From: Nocardioides daedukensis
Lineage (GTDB): Bacteria; Actinomycetota; Actinomycetes; Propionibacteriales; Nocardioidaceae
Reading direction: 5' to 3'
DNA length: 64,000 bases
NCBI RefSeq assembly: GCF_013408415.1
Contig: NZ_JACCAA010000001.1
Coordinates: 1,612,001 to 1,676,000, forward strand
Shown here one piece after another: positions 26,732-35,108 of this stretch. A program made the translations under genes and the position numbers. The notes under the pieces were generated by a model. The model saw nothing but the letters and a program-made list of their open reading frames with translations. It ran no database searches and was not told the DNA's origin. The first letter of the stretch is position 1. Each line of letters opens with the position of its first letter.

Positions 26732-28929
26732 CAGGCCCCCACCCCGATCCGGTTGATCACGGCGGACAGGTCGACCAGATCGGTGACCCGCTCCTGGACG
26801 ACCGCCGAGCCGAACACGCCGGGGCGTCGCCCGACGTCGCTGCGGGTCACCGTCGTCTCGACGACGTCGAGCACCCGGTCGATCACGATGCCGACACGGT
26901 GCGGACTGGCGGGGTCACCGAACTCGTGCACGACCACGTTGAGCCGGCTCGGCTCCCCCGGCGTCTCGGGCAGCCCGATCGTCGAGGCCAGGCGGATCAG
27001 GGGCAGGATCCCGTCGCGATACTGCACGACCTCCTCGAGTCCGGAGGGTTCCACCTGTGCGGCGTCGAACTCCTCCAGGCGGGAGACCTCCACGATGGGA
27101 ACCGCGGCCCGGCGACCGGACGAGATCTCCATGACCAGCAGGGCCGTGGTGTCGTCGGTGGCGGTCTGTGTGGCCACCACTGCGGTGGGTACGGCGGTGA
27201 GGTTGCGGTCCCGGGCCAGGCCGGGGACGTCGAGGATCAACGACACCCGGCCGTCGCCCATGATGGTGGCGCCGGCATACATCCCCAGGCTCTTGAGCTG
27301 TCGCCCGATCGGCTTGACGACGATCTCCTGGGTGTCGTGCACGTCGTCGACGCAGAGCCCGAAACGGATGTCGTCGGCCTGCACCACGATCACGGTCAGC
27401 GCGTCGCTCTGCGCCTGCTCCTCCCCGAGCACCACGCCCAGGGAGACCAGTGGGAGCAGGTGTCCGCGCAGGCGCAGGACCGGTGCACCGGCCAGGTGCT
27501 CGATGTCGCGGGTCAGTGCCTCGCCCTCGATCTTCACCAGCTCGACGAGGTTGGCCTGCGGGATCGCATAGCGTTCGTCGGCCTGGGCCACGATCAGTGC
27601 GGGGATGATCGCCAGGGTGAGCGGGATCCGCACCCGCACCGTGGTTCCCTCACCCTTGCGGGTGGTGATGTCGACAGTGCCGCCGATGCGCTCGATGTTG
27701 GTGCGTACGACGTCCATGCCGACCCCACGCCCGGAGACGTTGGTGACTGCCTCGGCGGTGGAGAAGCCGGCGTGGAAGACCAGGTTCACGATCTCGCGGG
27801 GGTCCATCCGGGCGGCGGCCTCATGGGTGATCACCCCACGGCGTACGGCAGCCTCGGCGATCTTCACGGGATCGATGCCGCGGCCGTCGTCGGAGATCTC
27901 CACGACCACCTGGCCGCTCTCGTGGCTGGCCTTCAGGTGCAGGTTGCCCTTGGCCGGCTTGCCCTGCGCGATGCGTTCGGCCGGGGTCTGGATGCCGTGG
28001 TCGAGGGCATTGCGGACCAGGTGCGTCAGTGGGTCGCGGAGGGCTTCGAGCAGCGAGCGGTCGAGCTCGGTGTCGTGGCCCTGCATGTCGAGGTCGACCT
28101 CGCGGCCGAGCTGGTTGGCCAGGTCGCGCACGATCCTCGGCATCTTCGACCAGACCTGCCCGATCGGCTGCATGCGGGTGGCCATGATGCCCTCCTGCAG
28201 CTCGCTGGCGACCAGGTCGAGGCGCTGTGCGGCACGCAGCAGCTCGACGTCCTCGCGGCCCTCGGTGCGTTGCAGGATCTGGTTGCGGGTGAGCACGAGT
28301 TCGCCCACGAGCTGGACGAGGTCGTCGAGCAGATCGACGTCGACCCGGACCGAGCTGTCGGCGACGCCGCGGCGAGGCTCGTCGTCGGGCGTCTCGTTGG
28401 CTGGGGCGGTTGGCTGTACAGGCACCGCGGGCGCGTCGGACTGCGCGGGTTCGGTGAGCACAGCTGGCTCGATGGGCGCAACAGGCGCGGCGACCTGGGC
28501 GGGAGCTGCAGACGCGGGGGCCTGAGCCGGCTCGGCTGGTGCTTCCATCGCTGCGGTGAGGGCATCCATCACGCTGACGATGTCGACCGTGGTGTCTGCG
28601 TCACCGCCGGTCTCCTCGATCACTGCCAGGAGCGCACGGACGGCGTCGACCATCACCAGCAGGGTGCCGGTCAGCTCCCGGGTCAGCAACATCTCCCCGT
28701 CGCGCAACTTGGACAGCAGGTTCTCGCCGACGTGGGTCAGCTGCTCGAGTCGACCGAGCGCGAGGAAGCCGCTGGTTCCCTTGATCGTGTGGATCGTGCG
28801 GAAGATGCTCGAGAGCAGGTCCCGCGATCCGGGGTCCTGCTCGAGTGCGACCAGGTCACGGTCGAGCTGGTCGAGGTTCTCGTGGCTCTCCACGAGGAAC
28901 TCGGCGATGATCTCGGCGTCGTCGTCCAT
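26731..28929 (-). CDS. cheA: chemotaxis histidine kinase CheA
   Basis: 732 residues. P1 HPt domain with His47 in FRTIHTIKGTSGF; an Ala/Pro-rich linker (about 125-190); P3 dimerisation (VDLLDDLVQLVGELVLTRNQIL). The P4 ATPase has N box HLVRNALDHGIQ, G1 ISDDGRGIDP and G2 GRGVGMDVV. The P5 CheW-like domain is followed by a second CheW-like domain at the C-terminus. The linker between P1 and P3 contains no obvious CheY-binding P2 domain. First gene of its operon, preceded by GGGAGGGAG and a sigma-28-like promoter. Confidence 0.96.
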   Translation of the reverse strand: MDDDAEIIAEFLVESHENLDQLDRDLVALEQDPGSRDLLSSIFRTIHTIKGTSGFLALGRLEQLTHVGENLLSKLRDGEMLLTRELTGTLLVMVDAVRALLAVIEETGGDADTTVDIVSVMDALTAAMEAPAEPAQAPASAAPAQVAAPVAPIEPAVLTEPAQSDAPAVPVQPTAPANETPDDEPRRGVADSSVRVDVDLLDDLVQLVGELVLTRNQILQRTEGREDVELLRAAQRLDLVASELQEGIMATRMQPIGQVWSKMPRIVRDLANQLGREVDLDMQGHDTELDRSLLEALRDPLTHLVRNALDHGIQTPAERIAQGKPAKGNLHLKASHESGQVVVEISDDGRGIDPVKIAEAAVRRGVITHEAAARMDPREIVNLVFHAGFSTAEAVTNVSGRGVGMDVVRTNIERIGGTVDITTRKGEGTTVRVRIPLTLAIIPALIVAQADERYAIPQANLVELVKIEGEALTRDIEHLAGAPVLRLRGHLLPLVSLGVVLGEEQAQSDALTVIVVQADDIRFGLCVDDVHDTQEIVVKPIGRQLKSLGMYAGATIMGDGRVSLILDVPGLARDRNLTAVPTAVVATQTATDDTTALLVMEISSGRRAAVPIVEVSRLEEFDAAQVEPSGLEEVVQYRDGILPLIRLASTIGLPETPGEPSRLNVVVHEFGDPASPHRVGIVIDRVLDVVETTVTRSDVGRRPGVFGSAVVQERVTDLVDLSAVINRIGVGA

Positions 28930-28957
28930 GGTGCTCCCTCCCTTCCCTCAACCGCGT

Positions 28958-28984
28958 CAATCGGCAGTTGGGGCAGGGAGTTGA
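28958..28984 (-). promoter_or_regulatory. sigma-28-like promoter of cheA operon
   Basis: On the minus strand: TCAA (28984-28981), exactly 15 bp, then GCCGATTG (28965-28958). The flagellar sigma-28 consensus is TAAA-N15-GCCGATAA. It lies 29 bp ahead of the cheA ATG, leaving room for its ribosome-binding site. Confidence 0.8.
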
Positions 28985-29042
28985 GCGATTCTTCAAGGGC
29001 TCACGTCGCCCGGGCGATGGGGCGAGCAGGAAGTTCGCTGGT

Positions 29043-29276
29043 TCAGCGCGACGTGCGCAGGGCCTTCGCCAAGGACGCGACTGCAGCCTCGCTCGGCGAG
29101 GCGGCCTCGCGGTTGCTCGACTCGAGCTGGGCGATCAGCTCGGCCCGCTGCACCGCAACGCTCCGTGGCGCGTCGATGCCGACACGGACGACGTCACCGC
29201 GGACCTCGAGGATCGTGATCACGACGTCGTCACCGACGAGGACGGACTCCCCCGCCTTGCGACTCAGCACCAGCAT
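29043..29276 (-). CDS. csrA: carbon storage regulator CsrA
   Basis: 77 residues from ATG 29276 (a GTG two codons earlier is possible). MLVLSRKAGESVLVGDDVVITILEVRGDVVRVGIDAPRSVAVQRAEL is the canonical CsrA beta-strand core with the RNA-binding edge and helix. An unusually long C-terminal tail of about 25 residues follows. CsrA blocks translation by binding GGA hairpins; FliW, encoded just upstream, antagonises it in Gram-positive flagellates. Last gene of the flgN-flgK-flgL-fliW run. Confidence 0.95.
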   Translation of the reverse strand: MLVLSRKAGESVLVGDDVVITILEVRGDVVRVGIDAPRSVAVQRAELIAQLESSNREAASPSEAAVASLAKALRTSR

Positions 29277-29348
29277 GAGCACACGTTAACGGTTCACCCG
29301 CCCCGGTGCAGGGAACGGGGTCGCCCCGGCGCTGCGGCGGTGTTCGGT

Positions 29349-29804
29349 TCAGACGACGAGCGGAGCAGCGAGCGCGTGCCGGGAGTCGTCGAGGATCACC
29401 TGTGCCGCGCGGCGGTTGGTGGTGTTCACGACGATGGGTGCGACCAGGTTCGCGGTGGTCGAGGCGAGCGACTCGCCCGGCTTGAGCACCAGCAGGACCA
29501 GCGCCTCCTCGGCACTGGTCAGGCCGAGCAGGTTCACGTCCTCGTCGCCGAGGACCGGCTCGTAGTCATCGAAGAACTGGCCCGGCGTGATGACCAGGAA
29601 GCGCAGGTCCTCGTGGTCCAGGGACCGCAGCTCGCAGAGCGTCCCATCATCATCGAGACGAACCAGGGCGAAACGTTGGTCACCGTCGAACCCGGGCATC
29701 GGGCGAACCAGGTCGATGACGGGGATCTCCTGCACGTCTGCTCCGTTCTTCTGGTGCCACCGATTTCCCACTCGAGGAGCGGCTGGGTGCGTGGCCGTCA
29801 TCAT
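29349..29804 (-). CDS. fliW: flagellar assembly factor FliW
   Basis: Up to 151 residues. The FliW fold is visible in IPVIDLVRPMPGFDGDQRFALVRLDDDGTLCELRSLDHEDLRFLVITPGQFF and LTSAEEALVLLVLKPGE. FliW binds flagellin or CsrA and so links flagellin supply to its own translation. ATG 29804 overlaps the flgL stop (ATGA). The first 23 residues are not family-like, so GTG 29735, preceded by GGAG at 5 nt, is a real alternative start giving 128 residues. Confidence 0.9.
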   Translation of the reverse strand: MMTATHPAAPRVGNRWHQKNGADVQEIPVIDLVRPMPGFDGDQRFALVRLDDDGTLCELRSLDHEDLRFLVITPGQFFDDYEPVLGDEDVNLLGLTSAEEALVLLVLKPGESLASTTANLVAPIVVNTTNRRAAQVILDDSRHALAAPLVV

Positions 29805-30691
29805 CGCAGATAGTCCATCAGCGACGTGGACAGGACGCGGGCCGACGAGGCGAGCGATGCCTGATAGGCAACATCGGCCAGTTTGACGTCGATCGCGGTC
29901 TTCACCAGGTCGACGTCCTCCAGGTCCGAGAGCCGGGCGGTCAGGGTGAGCTCGGTGTCGACCGAGGAAGCAAGCACGTCGTCGAGTCGTTTCTGACGGA
30001 TTCCCACGTCGACCTGGGTGTTGGTCAGGTCGGTCATTCGACCGGCCAAGATGTCGATGCCGGCTCTGATCTCGTCACCGTCGCCCGCGCGGAGTGCGCT
30101 CGAGAGCGCTGCCAGGTCGTCGAAGAGCGAGTCGCCGGCCGTGCCGAACACCGCGAGCCCGTCGACGTCCACACGCACCGAGACCCCGTCGGCCACGGTC
30201 CGGTTCACCGCAGCGGGGGTGCCGATGTAGGTGCCGTCCGCATCGTAGGCCTTCGACCCCGCGGTCACGCCGCCGAAGACCGGGCGACCCAGGTAGTCGG
30301 TGTTCGCCTGGGTGATCAGGCTCTCCCGGATCTGGTCGACCTCGACCGCCAGGGCCTCTCGGCTGGCCGGGCTCATCGCCCCCTCGTTGGCGCCGGTCAG
30401 GGCCAGCTCGCGGGCACGACGTACCTGCGAGGTCATCGAGGCGAGTGTGGTGTCGAGCTGGCCCAGCCAACCGATGCCGTCCTGGGCGTTGGCAGCGAAC
30501 TGCTTGTTCGCCGCGGCCTCCGCTCGCACGCGCATCGCTTCGATGGTGTCCGTCGGCGAGTCGGACGGCCGGTTCAGCCTGCGTCCCGACGCGAGCTGCT
30601 CCTGCAGCTTCGCAGCGCGCGAGGAGTTCGTCTCGATGGCCGTCAGCGACTGGCGCACCATCATGTTCTGGGTCACGCGTCCCAGGGCCAT
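29801..30691 (-). CDS. flgL: flagellar hook-filament junction protein FlgL
   Basis: 296 residues with flagellin-like N- and C-terminal coiled coils. It opens GRVTQNMMVRQSLTAIETNSSRAAKLQEQLASGRRLNRPSDSPTDTIEAMRVR and ends VDLVKTAIDVKLADVAYQASLASSARVLSTSLMDYLR. FlgL (HAP3) joins the FlgK layer to the filament and is exported by the flagellar type III system. The gene start abuts the flgK stop and overlaps fliW by 4 bp. Confidence 0.95.
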   Translation of the reverse strand: MALGRVTQNMMVRQSLTAIETNSSRAAKLQEQLASGRRLNRPSDSPTDTIEAMRVRAEAAANKQFAANAQDGIGWLGQLDTTLASMTSQVRRARELALTGANEGAMSPASREALAVEVDQIRESLITQANTDYLGRPVFGGVTAGSKAYDADGTYIGTPAAVNRTVADGVSVRVDVDGLAVFGTAGDSLFDDLAALSSALRAGDGDEIRAGIDILAGRMTDLTNTQVDVGIRQKRLDDVLASSVDTELTLTARLSDLEDVDLVKTAIDVKLADVAYQASLASSARVLSTSLMDYLR

Positions 30692-32082
30692 CAGCGCACC
30701 AGTCCTGTCCGGTTGATCAGAGTGTCGAGCACGGAGTCCATCACGGTCATCACCCGCGAGGCGGCCTCATAGGAGCGCTGCGCGCTGACCAGGTTGACCA
30801 TCTCCTCGTCGATGCTGACGCCCGAGAGGGACTCACGGCTGTTGTCGACCTGCTTGGTGAGGACCTGCTGGTTCGCGGCGAGACGGTGCACGGAGGCGAC
30901 CTCGGTGCCGAACACCGCGACCAGGCGCTGGTAGGACCCCTCGACGCCCGACGAGGTCGAGAGCAGGTCTGCGTTGCTGCCGTCCAGGCCGCCACCGGCA
31001 ATCGCGGAGGCGGCGACACCCTTGCCGTCACTCAGCGCGACCTGCAGGCTCGCGACGACGTCGGGCGGGGTGTAGGAGAAGAGCGCCTGCCCGGGATTGC
31101 CCTCGAGGTCGAAACCGGCCTGGTGGGCCGCGTTCATCTCGTCGGCGAAGTCCTGGGCGACCGCGTCGAGCCCGGCCCGATAGGACGGCAGGGTCGTGGT
31201 CAGCAGCTCCGCGATGGCACCGACCTCGCCGCTGATGCCCGCCGGGAGCATGGTCGTGCCCGACGACGTGGTGATGGCCAGGGCGACTGCTCCCCCGCCT
31301 GATCCGTCCGGGTTCACGCCGGCGGTGAGCTCGAGCGTGCCCGCCTTGTTGCCGGCGACGAGGCTGACGCCGTTGAGGGCGACATCCATCCCGCCATCGG
31401 CGCGGACCGTGCCGCTGGCGCCGGTCATCTCGGAGAGCTTGAGGGTGAGTGAGTCGCGCTGGTCGAGCAGTGTCCCGGCATCGATGCCGTTGCCCTGCGC
31501 CTCGGCGATGCTCTGATTCGTGCGAGCCAGGTCCGCGGCCAGGATGTTGACCTCCCGGACGTTGACGAGGAGTTGGGAGCGGAGTCCCTCCTCCTCGGTG
31601 ACCACGTTGCGGTGCTGCACCGCGAAGGCGTCGACGAGGGTCTCGGCGGCGACCAAGACCTGGCTGCGCGCTGCCTCGTTGCCAGGGTTGTTCGAGAGGT
31701 TCTGCCACGACGAGCGATAGCTGGCCAGTGCAGCCGACACTCCCGCCGTCCCGGGCTCACCGATGCCGGCCTCGACCCGGTCCAGGACGACGCCACGGGT
31801 GTCGAGGAAGGCCTGGGTGCCGTGCTCCTTGCGTGCGCGCACGTCGAGGAACTGGTTGGCCAGGCGGTCGATGCCTGCCACGGTGACGCCGTCACCGACA
31901 CCGTTGCCTCGGGACCAGAGGCCCGCGACGTCCTGGGTGGAGGAGGAAGCGCCGACGACCCGGCGACGTACATAGCCGTCAGTGCCGACGTTGGCCAGGT
32001 TGTTGCTGGCCACGTCCATCGCGACCTGGCTGTAGCGCAACCCGCTCAGTGCGGTGTTGAAGGAGGCCATGCTGCCGACCAT
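30691..32082 (-). CDS. flgK: flagellar hook-associated protein FlgK
   Basis: 463 residues. The N-terminus MASFNTALSGLRYSQVAMDVASNNLANVGTDGYVRRRV carries the rod/hook/HAP family signature (ANN-x-NT-like). The C-terminus GVSIDEEMVNLVSAQRSYEAASRVMTVMDSVLDTLIN is the matching helix. FlgK (HAP1) caps the hook before filament growth. ATG at 32082 or 32070 (MASFN). Follows flgN by 3 bp. Confidence 0.95.
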   Translation of the reverse strand: MVGSMASFNTALSGLRYSQVAMDVASNNLANVGTDGYVRRRVVGASSSTQDVAGLWSRGNGVGDGVTVAGIDRLANQFLDVRARKEHGTQAFLDTRGVVLDRVEAGIGEPGTAGVSAALASYRSSWQNLSNNPGNEAARSQVLVAAETLVDAFAVQHRNVVTEEEGLRSQLLVNVREVNILAADLARTNQSIAEAQGNGIDAGTLLDQRDSLTLKLSEMTGASGTVRADGGMDVALNGVSLVAGNKAGTLELTAGVNPDGSGGGAVALAITTSSGTTMLPAGISGEVGAIAELLTTTLPSYRAGLDAVAQDFADEMNAAHQAGFDLEGNPGQALFSYTPPDVVASLQVALSDGKGVAASAIAGGGLDGSNADLLSTSSGVEGSYQRLVAVFGTEVASVHRLAANQQVLTKQVDNSRESLSGVSIDEEMVNLVSAQRSYEAASRVMTVMDSVLDTLINRTGLVR

Positions 32083-32085
32083 GGG

Positions 32086-32571
32086 TCACAGGCTCCTGTC
32101 GACGATCGCGCTCCGCTGCGGGGCCGAGACCTTCGAGCCGTCCGGCGTGTAGCCATCTACACCGTCGGCCTCAAGCGCCATCATCGCCTCGCGGGCGGCG
32201 CGATAGCCCGAGGTGATCAGCTCGCGGTTCGTCGCCGACAGGGCCGCGATGTCACGGGTGACGGCCGCGAAGGCGTCACGGTGTTCGAGGAAGATCGTGC
32301 GCCACGGGTCCTCGACGGCCTCGGCCAGTGCACGAAGGCTGGTGTTGTGCTCAAGGCCGACGCTCGCCGCCACCTCGTCGGAGGCGACCGCGCGCAGCAG
32401 CTCGGTCTGCCGGATCGTGATGACGACCTGCTCGACGTCGTTCGCCGCCTGCAGCAGCCAGCGCGTCTTGCCGGAGGCCAGGACCAGTTGCTCGACCTCG
32501 AGGCGATAGAGCAAGGACTCGAGCAGGTTGCGCTCGCGCCACAGGATCGCGGACAGGTTCTCCATGCTCAT
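32086..32571 (-). CDS. flgN: FlgN-family export chaperone
   Basis: 161 helical residues: MSMENLSAILWRERNLLESLLYRLEVEQLVLASGKTRWL then a long helix ending SATNRELITSGYRAAREAMMALEADG. It matches FlgN, the chaperone for FlgK and FlgL, and sits directly upstream of flgK and flgL. ATG 32571 follows AGAGGAG; the longer open frame upstream (to 32949) has no similarity. Confidence 0.88.
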   Translation of the reverse strand: MSMENLSAILWRERNLLESLLYRLEVEQLVLASGKTRWLLQAANDVEQVVITIRQTELLRAVASDEVAASVGLEHNTSLRALAEAVEDPWRTIFLEHRDAFAAVTRDIAALSATNRELITSGYRAAREAMMALEADGVDGYTPDGSKVSAPQRSAIVDRSL

Positions 32572-32616
32572 CACTGGCTCCTCTCGCCGCTGGGGATGGT
32601 CTGACCCGTTGCTGAT

Positions 32617-32643
32617 CCATCGGCCGGCGGTGGTCTGCCCTGA
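32617..32643 (-). promoter_or_regulatory. sigma-28-like promoter of flgN-flgK-flgL operon
   Basis: Minus strand TCAG (32643-32640), 15 bp, GCCGATGG (32624-32617). Transcription would start near 32610, giving a leader of about 40 nt before the flgN ATG. Matches TAAA-N15-GCCGATAA at 2 of 4 and 6 of 8 positions. Confidence 0.7.
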
Positions 32644-32806
32644 GAAGTTCGGGTGAACCGGTTGGATCGGGTCATGCCCACTAGGTCCGATCGGCCGACC
32701 GGGTGGGTGGTGTCGACCGGGACGAAGGTCCCGACCTCTTCTCCGACCGGCCAGAACCAAACGATTCCTCTTCATTCCGCTGCACGGGCAGGTGATGGTT
32801 GTCGCC

Positions 32807-33655
32807 ATGAGCACCACGCCCGCGTCTCGGGTCTTGCCGGACGATCTCATCACCTCGAACATCGCCCTGGTCGGCCACATCGTCCGGGAGACGATGGGCC
32901 GTGTGCCCTCGCACGTCGACCGGGACGACCTGACCTCGGCCGGACTCACCGCCCTCGTCCAGGCCGGTCAGGCCTTCGAGGCCGAGCGCGGCGTGCCGTT
33001 CGCACGTTATGCCGCCACCCGCATCCGCGGCGCCATCCTCGACGAGCTGCGCAGCGTGGACTGGGCATCCAGGTCCGTACGTCGTCGCGCGCGCACCATC
33101 GAGGAGGCCCGGAACCGCTTGGCTGCCGACCTCGGCCGGATCCCCAGCAACGATGAGGTTGCCTCGCTCCTGGGTGTCGACCTGAGCGAGGTCATCGGGA
33201 ACGACGATGACTTGAACCGGGCCACCGTGCTCTCGTTGCAGGCCGGGTCCGAGTCGGTGCTCGAGGAGCTGATCACGAGCCATGAGCCTGACCCCGCTGC
33301 CGAGGTCGAGCACCGTGAGCGGTTGACCTACCTGATCGAGGCCGTCACCGAGCTGCCCGAGCGACTGCGCGTCGTCGTGGAGGACTACTTCCTGGCCGAG
33401 CGCCCGATGGCCGAGATCGCCGCCGAGTTGAACGTCTCGGAGTCACGGGTCTCGCAGTTGCGTGCCGAGGCGTTGGTCCTGCTGCGCGACGCCATCAACA
33501 CGCAGCTCGACCCCGAACTGGTCAGGCCGCACTCCCGTCCCGGCGGTTGCGCGGACCGTCGACGCGAGGTCTATTTCTCCGCCGTCGCGGAGCGCCACGC
33601 CGCCTCGATGGGCCGCGCGGCGCCGGCCACGCGGTCCTTCAACGCGACCGCCTGA
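32807..33655 (+). CDS. fliA: flagellar RNA polymerase sigma factor FliA (sigma-28/WhiG type)
   Basis: About 282 residues. Region 2 is NIALVGHIVRETMGRVPSHVDRDDLTSAGLTALVQAGQAFEAERGVPFARYAATRIRGAILDELRSVDWASRSVR, region 3 follows, and region 4 is LPERLRVVVEDYFLAERPMAEIAAELNVSESRVSQLRAEAL. This is the FliA/WhiG subgroup that reads TAAA-N15-GCCGATAA-like promoters, which fits the motif upstream of the operons here. ATG 32807 is preferred over 32792. No flgM anti-sigma gene is visible in the window. Confidence 0.93.
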   Translation: MSTTPASRVLPDDLITSNIALVGHIVRETMGRVPSHVDRDDLTSAGLTALVQAGQAFEAERGVPFARYAATRIRGAILDELRSVDWASRSVRRRARTIEEARNRLAADLGRIPSNDEVASLLGVDLSEVIGNDDDLNRATVLSLQAGSESVLEELITSHEPDPAAEVEHRERLTYLIEAVTELPERLRVVVEDYFLAERPMAEIAAELNVSESRVSQLRAEALVLLRDAINTQLDPELVRPHSRPGGCADRRREVYFSAVAERHAASMGRAAPATRSFNATA

Positions 33656-33686
33656 GCCTGATCCGAAGATTCTTTTCCCGGATCCC

Positions 33687-33713
33687 TCAAGTCGGATCCG
33701 GCTCGGCCGAAGG
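33687..33713 (+). promoter_or_regulatory. sigma-28-like promoter of flagellin gene
   Basis: TCAA (33687-33690), 15 bp, GCCGAAGG (33706-33713). Start of transcription would be near 33720, so the leader is about 55 nt and opens with the CsrA-type hairpin at 33726-33739. Confidence 0.75.
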
Positions 33714-33725
33714 AAACCTCGCAGA

Positions 33726-33739
33726 GCCCAAGGATGGGC
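33726..33739 (+). promoter_or_regulatory. CsrA-type AGGA tetraloop hairpin in fliC leader
   Basis: GCCCA (33726-33730) and TGGGC (33735-33739) form a perfect stem enclosing the tetraloop AGGA. A GGA exposed in a small hairpin loop is the established CsrA target. A second GGA lies in the fliC ribosome-binding site (AGGAGG, 33761-33766), the same two-site layout known for Bacillus hag. Confidence 0.6.
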
Positions 33740-33775
33740 GAAGCGAAAGCGACTCAATCCAGGAGGGAACCCATC

Positions 33776-34951
33776 ATGAGTCTTCGTATCAACCAGAACA
33801 TCGACGCCTTCAACTCCTACCGCAACCTGTCGGTCACGCAGGGTCAGATGAGCAAGTCGCTGGAGAAGCTCTCCAGCGGCTTCCGCATCAACCGTGCCGC
33901 CGACGACGCTGCCGGTCTGGCCATCTCGGAGGGCCTGCGCTCGCAGGTCGGTGGCCTCAAGGTCGCCAGCCGGAACGCACAGGACGGCATCTCGGTCGTT
34001 CAGACCACCGAAGGCGCGCTCACCGAGACCCACGCGATCCTGCAGCGTCTCCGTGACCTGGCCGTTCAGGGCGCCAACGACAGCAACAACACCGACGCCC
34101 GCGCCAACATCAAGACCGAGGCGGACAGCCTCGTCTCCGAGCTCGACCGGATCGGCAAGTCGACCAACTTCAACGGCACGAAGCTGCTCGACGGTTCCAC
34201 CACCACCCTGAACTTCCAGGTCGGCGCGGACGGCGACGAGAACAGCCAGATCTCGGTGAACCTGTCCGGTGCCAACGTCAAGGCGATCAGCCAGACGCTG
34301 TCCGGTGGCGACCTGACCACGACGGGTACGTCGTTCGCGATCGCCGATGTCGCGGCTGTTGGCGGAGCGATGAGCTTCACGACGACCAACGGTGGCGTCA
34401 GCAAGACCGTCACCACCGGAGACATCGGCGCGGCTGGCAGCTTCGACTCGGTGGAGAAGGTGGCCGACGCACTGCGCAAGGACGCCGCCTTCGCCGACAA
34501 CTTCACCGTCTCGGTGACGAAGGACGCCAACGGCGCAGGCACCGGCCTCGTGGTGACCGCGCTCGACGGTGGCACCTTGACCACGGCCACCAACGCCACT
34601 GCGGGTACCGGGCTCGACGCCGGCGTCGAGGGCACTGCGGTGACCGGTGGCATCAAGTTCGACACCGCGGCAAACGCCCAGGCGTCCATCAAGGTGATCG
34701 ATGAGCAGATCGGCGCCATCTCCACCGCTCGCGCCGGCCTCGGTGCCATGCAGAACCGGTTCGAGCACACCATCAACAACCTCAACGTGGCCGTCGAGAA
34801 CCTGTCGGCCTCCGAGAGCCGGATCCGCGACACCGACATGGCGTCCGAGATGATGAACTTCACTCGGGCCCAGATCCTGTCGCAGGCCGGCACCGCCATG
34901 CTCGCCCAGGCCAACCAGGCCCCGCAGGGCGTGCTCTCCCTGCTCCGCTGA
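33776..34951 (+). CDS. fliC: flagellin FliC/Hag
   Basis: 391 residues. Conserved N-terminal D0/D1 helices (MSLRINQNIDAFNSYRNLSVTQGQMSKSLEKLSSGFRINRAADDAAGLAISEGLRSQV) and C-terminal D1/D0 (RFEHTINNLNVAVENLSASESRIRDTDMASEMMNFTRAQILSQAGTAMLAQANQAPQGVLSLLR) flank a Thr/Gly/Ala-rich variable domain (about 165-300). It is the filament subunit. ATG 33776 follows AGGAGGG. Single gene, bounded downstream by two hairpins. Confidence 0.97.
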   Translation: MSLRINQNIDAFNSYRNLSVTQGQMSKSLEKLSSGFRINRAADDAAGLAISEGLRSQVGGLKVASRNAQDGISVVQTTEGALTETHAILQRLRDLAVQGANDSNNTDARANIKTEADSLVSELDRIGKSTNFNGTKLLDGSTTTLNFQVGADGDENSQISVNLSGANVKAISQTLSGGDLTTTGTSFAIADVAAVGGAMSFTTTNGGVSKTVTTGDIGAAGSFDSVEKVADALRKDAAFADNFTVSVTKDANGAGTGLVVTALDGGTLTTATNATAGTGLDAGVEGTAVTGGIKFDTAANAQASIKVIDEQIGAISTARAGLGAMQNRFEHTINNLNVAVENLSASESRIRDTDMASEMMNFTRAQILSQAGTAMLAQANQAPQGVLSLLR

Positions 34952-34967
34952 TCCCAGTAGGGCGGGA

Positions 34968-35006
34968 GGACGGCGCGCCTGATCACCCCTGACGGACGCG
35001 CCGTCC
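34968..35006 (+). terminator. first hairpin after flagellin gene
   Basis: GGACGGCGCG (34968-34977) and CGCGCCGTCC (34997-35006) are perfect inverted copies with a 19-nt loop. No T-run follows. Probably an mRNA 3'-end stabiliser or a partial terminator ahead of the stronger one at 35028. Confidence 0.65.
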
Positions 35007-35027
35007 GGCTTCGGCCGAACCCACCAC

Positions 35028-35072
35028 CCTTCGACGAGGGGCGAGCCTCTCGCTCCTCGTCGAAGGTCTTTT
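35028..35072 (+). terminator. Rho-independent terminator after flagellin gene
   Basis: CCTTCGACGAGG (35028-35039) pairs with CCTCGTCGAAGG (35055-35066) and is followed by TCTTTT. This classical intrinsic terminator isolates fliC from fliD. Confidence 0.88.
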
Positions 35073-35108
35073 CACGGACTCGAACAGCACTGCACCGACC
35101 GGGAGGTC

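Noticed and set aside
35014..35021. sigma-28-like -10 box (GCCGAACC) before fliD
   Set aside because: No TCAR or TAAA at 15 bp upstream, and it lies between the two flagellin terminator hairpins.
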